Shown here piece after piece: positions 57,789-64,000 of a stretch of 64,000 nucleotides of DNA (the first letter of the stretch is position 1; each line of letters opens with the position of its first letter). The stretch covers positions 372,001-436,000 of the forward strand of contig NW_026570317.1 in the NCBI RefSeq assembly GCF_019649055.1, given 5' to 3'. The position numbers and the translations under genes are program-made. This DNA is from Paramacrobiotus metropolitanus. Taxonomy: Eukaryota > Tardigrada > Eutardigrada > Parachela > Macrobiotidae. Below the pieces are notes generated by a model. It was not told the origin of the DNA. It was given only the letters and a program-made list of their open reading frames with translations, and did no database searches.

Positions 57789-60700
57789 ATGCCGAAAAGA
57801 AAAAACCTTTTCAGTAAAGAAACATTCTTACGCCGAAAAAAGCGGAATACCATCAAGGCAGCCGAGTATAAGCAGATTTTTGTGAAAGATGTCAGACCAA
57901 ACGCTAAAGCTCGCCACAAAACTGGAAGCGGAAATGAGACCACAAATTTCCGCAACAAAAGTGCTTTATTCTTACGGACCATCAATGCTAACCTACAGTG
58001 GAAATCCTGCGACCGCTGCTCTGCTGATTGTCTAACCACTGAAAAAACCGTATCATTATGCTGTAATAAGTATGGAAAACATCCAGAGAAGCTTATAGAT
58101 CTGCCAAAAATACCGAGCCGCTACCTCAAATTCGCACAGAAGTCATTTGATTTTCAAAAGCACTGTCGGAAGTACAACAATTATTTTGCCTTCTCAGCAA
58201 CCGGATGTACTGGACAGTTTAAACCGGTCATGCAAGGATTGTCAAGCCTCATCTTGATGAACGGAAAACTTTATCACCGAATGCTTAATGGTAAATTAAA
58301 GTAAATTAAAAAGTAAATTAAATTAGTTGAAATAACTTGAAGTAATAATTGTACTAATAATTGTAATTCAAATTATTATTCGAAAAAAAATTATTGATTA
58401 CGTACAAAATTATTAAAAATTACAGGAAACGACAAACGTGGTCCTTTACGTTTTTTTATCCACGATCAAAGTTTCCTGCAAGAAGACATGAAACAGTTCA
58501 AACTATCTAAAACAACTATCCAAATGATAAAGAAAATTTTGGATGATCATAATCCAGTCTGGAAGCAGTTTAAGCAGTTGTCAGAACACTGTTCCGAAGA
58601 AGCGAGACTGGAATTGCATGAGACACCATCCAACGAAATAGCAGCAATAATTGTTGCCGATAAAACCCAACCACTGCAAGAACGAGCCATTGTGTGCTGG
58701 AAAAAAACGGAGCTTGCACCAAGATTTATCCGTTCCACTTCGAATTTATATTTACCATTACAGTACGTATTGGTCTGTCCCTACGGTGAACCAGGATGGT
58801 CGGTAAGCTACAAAGCAAAGTACAATCTGACCCAATTGGCTTATTTCCGGCAGTTTATTCTGCGTCACAAAATACTGCAGTACCTTGGGGCACTGCTAAA
58901 TGAGATTTTAGTTGATGGATACAGTTCCGTTGAGGAAGAAAGGCTGGACTTCATTAGAAGAAATCAGTTACGGTACATTAACGAACAGGATCTGTTGTTT
59001 GATGAGACCATTCAAGCGGACGGCCCCAGCGACTCCAGCCGGACATACCTTCCAGAGAGCTTTCTCGGTTCAAAGCGGTCTCAACGTAAACGTACAGCCG
59101 AAGCTCTCGCTATTACATAACGCTACGGTAACCCTACATTTTTTATCACAATGACAGCCAATCCGAAGTGGCCGGAGATTGTAGAAAAGCTGCATTCGAA
59201 ACAAACAGCCACAGATCGACCAGAAGTTACAGTACAAGTGTTCCACGCAAAAAAATCGCAACTTACACGATCTTCCCATTTAATCCTTAACGGGAAAACT
59301 AAAATTTACTGCATCGAAGTGACTGAATTCCAAAAGCGGGGCCTTCCTCATGTCCATATAGCTCTGAAAGTCGAAAACGAACCCACGACAATGAGTGACA
59401 TTGACCTTTTAATCTCTGCTGAGCTACCAATGCCGGAAAATGGAGATTCATACAATTTGGTGTCCACTTACATGATACATCACCATACGCAGCACTGCTA
59501 CAAGACTGATTACCAAATCAAGCACAAAATGTAAGACTCAACTTGGTGCAAATACGTGTTAATATCTCAAATCTTTAAAATAATAACAAATAATACGGAA
59601 CATACTTTGATATTGTTCAGATGCCGGCATAATTATCCAAAACCAGTGAACCCCTTCACCTATAAAGATCACCGAGGACATATACATTACCGGCGGCGAT
59701 CTGAGAGGGACCAGTTCGTCGTACCTTATAATCCAGAGTTGTTACGGATATTTCGCTGCCATATTAACGTCGAAATCTCAAGTTCGTACCATATAATCAC
59801 TTATCTATACAAGTACTTCTACAAAGGTCCAGACTACACAAAGGGCAAAATTCTGCTGGACGAAATAGAACAGTACATCAATGCGCGATACCTGTCAGCA
59901 ATGGAAGCCGCTTATCGCATGTTTGAGTTTCCACTAACTAAAAGATATCCGTCTGTCCATTCCTGCCCTGTCCATCTCCCGGGAAAGAAGTACATAGTTT
60001 ACGAAAGAAACAACAGGAGCGCAGCGCACGATTCGGTCTCATTATTAGAACGCTACATGCAGCGACCAAAAGACGAATGCTTCGAGCAGATAACATATCT
60101 GCAGTACTACGAGAATTACAGTACATCCAAAACATGCCCGAAAGGACACTGCTGGAAAGATGAAGTTCCTTCACCACACAGTCACTACGTGACTAAACGA
60201 ACTTCGGACCATGTCGCACGGATGGATATCAAACGTCCCGCTGCCGGTGAAGTGTATTATCTCCGACTTTTGCTGCTACACAAACCAGCCCGTTCCTTCT
60301 CGGAACTGCTCAATGTGGATGGAACTGAACACGAAACATTTTCCTGTGCGGCAGTTGCGCTCGGTTTAACCGATCAGGATGATGAGTACATACTTTGTAT
60401 GGAAGATGCTGTAAAGGCTTACCGTGATCCGTACGAGCTAAGAACTTTGTTTGTATTGCTGATCAACGAAGGAGCACCAGCTCTCACTATGTACAATCGA
60501 TTCAAGGAAGCAATGCACCGCGATTTCCGAATTTTTGACCAATTACAGGAGGATCAAGCTGAGCAAAAGTTGTTGCAGGAAATTGGATTAAGACTTGACC
60601 ATACTTCAAAAACATTAAAGGATTTCGGGCTTCCTGATGTATCTTACGACCCATCCAAGGTCTATAACATCGGAGTGCTAAAGAAACGATCAGCACAGCA

Positions 60701-62414
60701 ACAGGTCACCTTTAATAGCCAGCAACGTGTCATATTTAACACAATAATCGACTATGCTGTTAACGGAATACCTGGGTGCTTTTGTGTCGACGGTAGCGCT
60801 GGAGTAGGAAAATCCTACTTACTTCAAGCCATTATCTCACATCTGCGAGCTCTCTCGATCGCAACAGAATGCTGTGCATCTACAGGATTCGTAGCGCGCA
60901 CATATGAAAACGGAAAAACCGCTCATAATTTGTTTGGCATACCCGTACGAGAAGATCCATCCGATTACGAAAAATTAGAATCTTCTCTTACTTTGCGATC
61001 AGTGAAAGGTCAACTATTGGCACGGACACAGGTGATCATCTGGGATGAGTTTTTAAACTCGCATAACGAAAACCTAACTATTGCTGATGAAATACTGCGC
61101 AAACTGAAAAACAAACCTGATATACCTTTTGGAGGGATTATTTTGGTTGGAGCAGGCGATGCAAAACAAATCCCTCCAGTAATAGAGTATGGTACCAAAG
61201 AAGACATGATACGAGCGTCTATGATTTTTCACGACCTATGGGAGCTTTTTCACGTTTTTACACTCAGTATCCCGATGAGACAGTCCGAGGATCCTGCATT
61301 CTCCAGACTGCTCGAACTTATTGGTAATGGAGACTACCCAACTGATACGGATGGACGAATCGTCCTGGAAAACTTCAAATTCACTACAGATCCCAATCAG
61401 CTCCGTCAGTATGCTAATACTTCAAGAATCACACATACATGTCACCCTGCCAGCACTGCAATCCTTTCAGTTACGAACGATATTGTGGACAACTTCAATG
61501 CAGAAATCATGGATCAATTGATGGGAGAATACTTTGATTTATACAGCACCGACATTCCGCAGATCGAGAAACAAGCAGGTAGTGACAATAAAATAACTAA
61601 TATTTATTTACTACATAATACCTATTTACTTACCTTGATATTTCAACGATTACTTAATACTAACGGTACTTACACTTACTTGCTTAGTAGTACCTACTTA
61701 ATACTTTCTTTCTATAGTACTGTACTTGCTTGATACTGTATGCTATCATAGAAATACTCATAATACTTACCTAACGCGAAATTCATCATGCGAATGTAAA
61801 GAATACAGTGCCGACGTTAAACACGTAGTCCACGTACTTACAAAACTTACAGTATCTCCGTGCTTGCAGTACTACAATAACATTTTTTTTCAAAAAACTG
61901 CTGCTTTTTAGATCTGGATGAAACGTTCTGCCATAATTTCAATTTGCCAAATTTCCCCCCGCACATTTTGAAACTGAAAATCGGTGGCGAATGTTACGTC
62001 ACGCGAAATCTTTCCCCTGAAGACGGCTTGCTCAACAACGCGTCCGTTAGGATAGAAGAAGTTGCCAGATACAGAGTAACCGTTAAACTATTGTCTACCA
62101 ATAGGATATTTCAAATTCCCAGAATATCCTTCAGAATGAATATCAAAAGAAAAAAATTAACTTTCATTCGCAAGCAATTTCCTTTACGAGTTTCTTATGC
62201 GAAAACTGTCAACAGAGCACAAGGTTCGACAATGCTTAAATGTGCATTAGATCTTAGAGTAGAACCATTTGCACATGGTCAGCTTTATGTCGCTTTGAGC
62301 CGAGTTCAAAAGTCTGCAGATCTATTGATTTTAGTTTCACCTGATATGGTCATTGGTCCTAACAAGTTTATGGTAAGAAATGTTGTGTATAAGGAGCTCC
62401 TCTTGCAAAAATAA
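57789..62414 (+). mobile_element. Helitron Rep/helicase gene with three introns and one in-frame stop
   Basis: Exons are 57789-58290, 58426-59530, 59621-61578 and 61912-62414. Introns are GT-AG with agreeing phases, and the total is about 1355 codons. The N-terminal Helitron-like domain includes CDRCSAD, CCNKYGKHPEKLIDLPKIP and YNNYFAFSATGCTGQF, then DKRGPLRFFIHD and LYLPLQYVLVCPYGEPGWS. The HUH Rep nuclease has NPKWPEI, EFQKRGLPHVHIAL and the tyrosine segment ITYLYKYFYKGPD. The PIF1-type helicase has Walker A GSAGVGKSYLL, IIWDEF, GAGDAKQIPPV, SIPMRQSED, then KTVNRAQGST and HGQLYVALSRV. Helitrons move by rolling-circle replication. A single TAA at 59118-59120, just before RYGNPTFFIT, would truncate the protein, so this copy is probably recently inactivated. 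Confidence 0.92.
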
Positions 62415-62708
62415 GAATAATAAAATCGGTTAATCAACATTATGATTTACGAGTAATTCAAGTGTGCAAGTACCGGTTAAAAATTGATACGAGTATTTGT
62501 ACGAGTAGTAAAATAGGACTGTTTTTTATTTATTGGTATCTAAGCAACAAACTGTTACGGTGTACTACCTAAAGCTTTAAATTAATGCTCTGGAATAACT
62601 AAAGCTTTCAAGACTCCAAGAAATCTTCGCTGAATTTAAGTCCACGTACAACGTGTACAAGTGATGTACATAAACGTTACAGTTATTGCAACGTAAACTA
62701 AATGATAG

Positions 62709-64000
62709 CGCTCCGTATACCACCCAGCTCAGTCTCAGTGTGCCTTAATTCCGTTACCAGATGACTTTGTGTATGAGATCAATCCTTTACCTCTAACCGA
62801 TACGATCAGCCCAAATGACTTTACTACTATTCAATCTGCAACATCTGGAGATTACAGGTACACACCCTGAAGGAGTATGCATTAATAACCTTTCAAAGTT
62901 CAGATGAAATTAATCTTTTCTGTACAAAACAGGTTTATCTAAGCACTTTTAATAGGAAAATTATACGTATCATATAATTTTAGTGCGATCCAACTGATCC
63001 TTATATCAATTAAGAAGCCCTACACCGCTTCAAATGGAAAGCAAATAGTTTACATTGTACTCGGTGACCGGACAGGCACTATGAATGGTGCAGTATTCGA
63101 CAATGCCATCACCCAGCTTCATATTGCAAAGTACCACCCTGGCGACGTATGCGTTTCTGCCTTTCATTTATATTGTAACACTAATTATACAATACCACTT
63201 ATTATTAAATTGTATATTATTGTCAATATTTTTAGTTACTTCAATTCCGCAACGTATCCATCCGACCCAATCAAAAACAATACCAGCGCTGGGCGACATC
63301 GCAGCTCCAAATTAAATTCAACAACAACTCGACAATCGCCAAAGTGAACGGACAACCGCTACTAACGCCTCTTGCAGAGCTGGAAACCTACTTAAAACGC
63401 CCCGCTCTAACAAAAAGTCACGGTATTAAACAATTTTATTTGCCTAGAAATTTTCAAAGAGCTTTTATAATATCCCATTAGGTTTCATGGCATTTATCGA
63501 TTCGGTTATCTCAGCAAAAGAACAGCAAGGAGTTACTGTTCTTTCGGTATTGGATCACAGCATTTCCGCCCCAATACAAATTGAAGTGGAGCTTCCAATG
63601 GTACACAAAAATTCTTCCATCAATTTATTAACAACTTTAAATTCTGCTTACTAATAATCCTCTTCATTCACTTAGGCGGAACTTTTCAATACATATTATG
63701 AAAAAAAAATTTGCATTTTCCAAAACCTTTCAATTGAAAGCCGCAAACTGAGGTGCAAAAATCAAGAAACAATTATTTGGATCGATACCGGTAAGGCAGT
63801 AAACTTAATAAAAATCAAACATTTGATAACTCCCTTACTCCCGGTTTTTTTGGCATCTGGCGCAGGATCAGAGCCCGCACGTGCCCTCGTCAGCAACTTA
63901 ATCGCTGCGAATTACATTGACGATTACAACTTCCTCGACCATCCTTCTCCTGAAGAAATACAACCAACTACCAGCAAAGACAAATTCCCTTCTCGCACAT
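62709..64000 (+). CDS. RPA70-like OB-fold protein, probably the Helitron's accessory gene (partial)
   Basis: Phase-consistent exons are 62733-62857 (possibly from 62709), 62984-63146, 63236-63422, 63482-63600, 63676-63790 and 63866-64000 and beyond. Exon 2 reads IQLILISIKKPYTASNGKQI, VYIVLGDRTGTMNGAVFDN, typical of an RPA1 DNA-binding domain. Exon 3 continues with FRNVSIRPNQKQYQRW and QLQIKFNNNSTI. Later exons (FMAFIDSVISAKEQQGVTVL, ELFNTYYEKKICIFQNL) could form the next OB fold. RPA binds single-stranded DNA, and RPA-like genes are carried by some plant and animal Helitrons. The start codon and first exon were not identified, and the gene leaves the window. A host RPA relative is the alternative, but the position 300 bases behind the helicase favours the transposon. 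Confidence 0.8.

Overview
The window looks like nuclear DNA of a small-genome animal. Genes are split by short GT-AG introns, several genes end near AATAAA signals, and there are secreted chitin-binding (CBM14) proteins, a metazoan-type HMGB gene, a Helitron and non-LTR retroelement debris. The chitin-binding proteins suggest an ecdysozoan. A tardigrade is a reasonable guess from general appearance, but nothing seen here proves it. I found no tRNA, rRNA or CRISPR.

Region 1 (1-25 kb) is a segmentally duplicated cluster of two secreted-protein families, all on the + strand. Three genes (260-1625, 2351-4478, 19136-21669) encode a signal peptide followed by two consecutive RidA/YjgF/UK114-like domains. 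The phase-matched exon structure is the same in all three, except for the 5' exons of the first, which lie outside the window. Four copies (7882, 12164, 15797, 23458) encode a signal peptide, one six-cysteine CBM14 domain and a Pro/Ala/Thr-rich tail. Each CBM14 copy has a TATA-like box and an upstream hairpin of the form AAGTAGCC-GGGA-GGCTACTT. Between these genes lie retroelement fragments, an LTR-type gag-like remnant present twice, a small TA-flanked MITE and broken pieces of an F-box gene.

Region 2 (25.6-35.3 kb) holds one apparently intact four-exon F-box protein gene (25600-29571). Its large second intron contains a 700-bp foldback element with a perfect 6-bp target duplication and a reversed endonuclease fragment. 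Downstream are a broken protein kinase, a partial duplicate of the F-box gene, and the longest copy of a non-LTR-like retroelement with reverse transcriptase and restriction-like endonuclease domains.

Region 3 (35.3-44.8 kb) is mostly non-coding. It has two adjacent TTAA-bounded foldback elements and a C-terminal exon of a bacterial-type ribosomal protein L6.

Region 4 (44.9-55.1 kb) has an unrecognised Lys/Ala-rich basic protein, a two-box HMGB gene with an acidic tail, a degenerate repeat array interrupted by a GC-rich insertion, and a two-exon minus-strand gene of unknown function.

Region 5 (57.3-64 kb) starts with a long TA microsatellite. It then holds a nearly full-length Helitron Rep/helicase gene with three introns and one in-frame stop, followed by a multi-exon RPA70-like OB-fold gene that runs off the end of the window.
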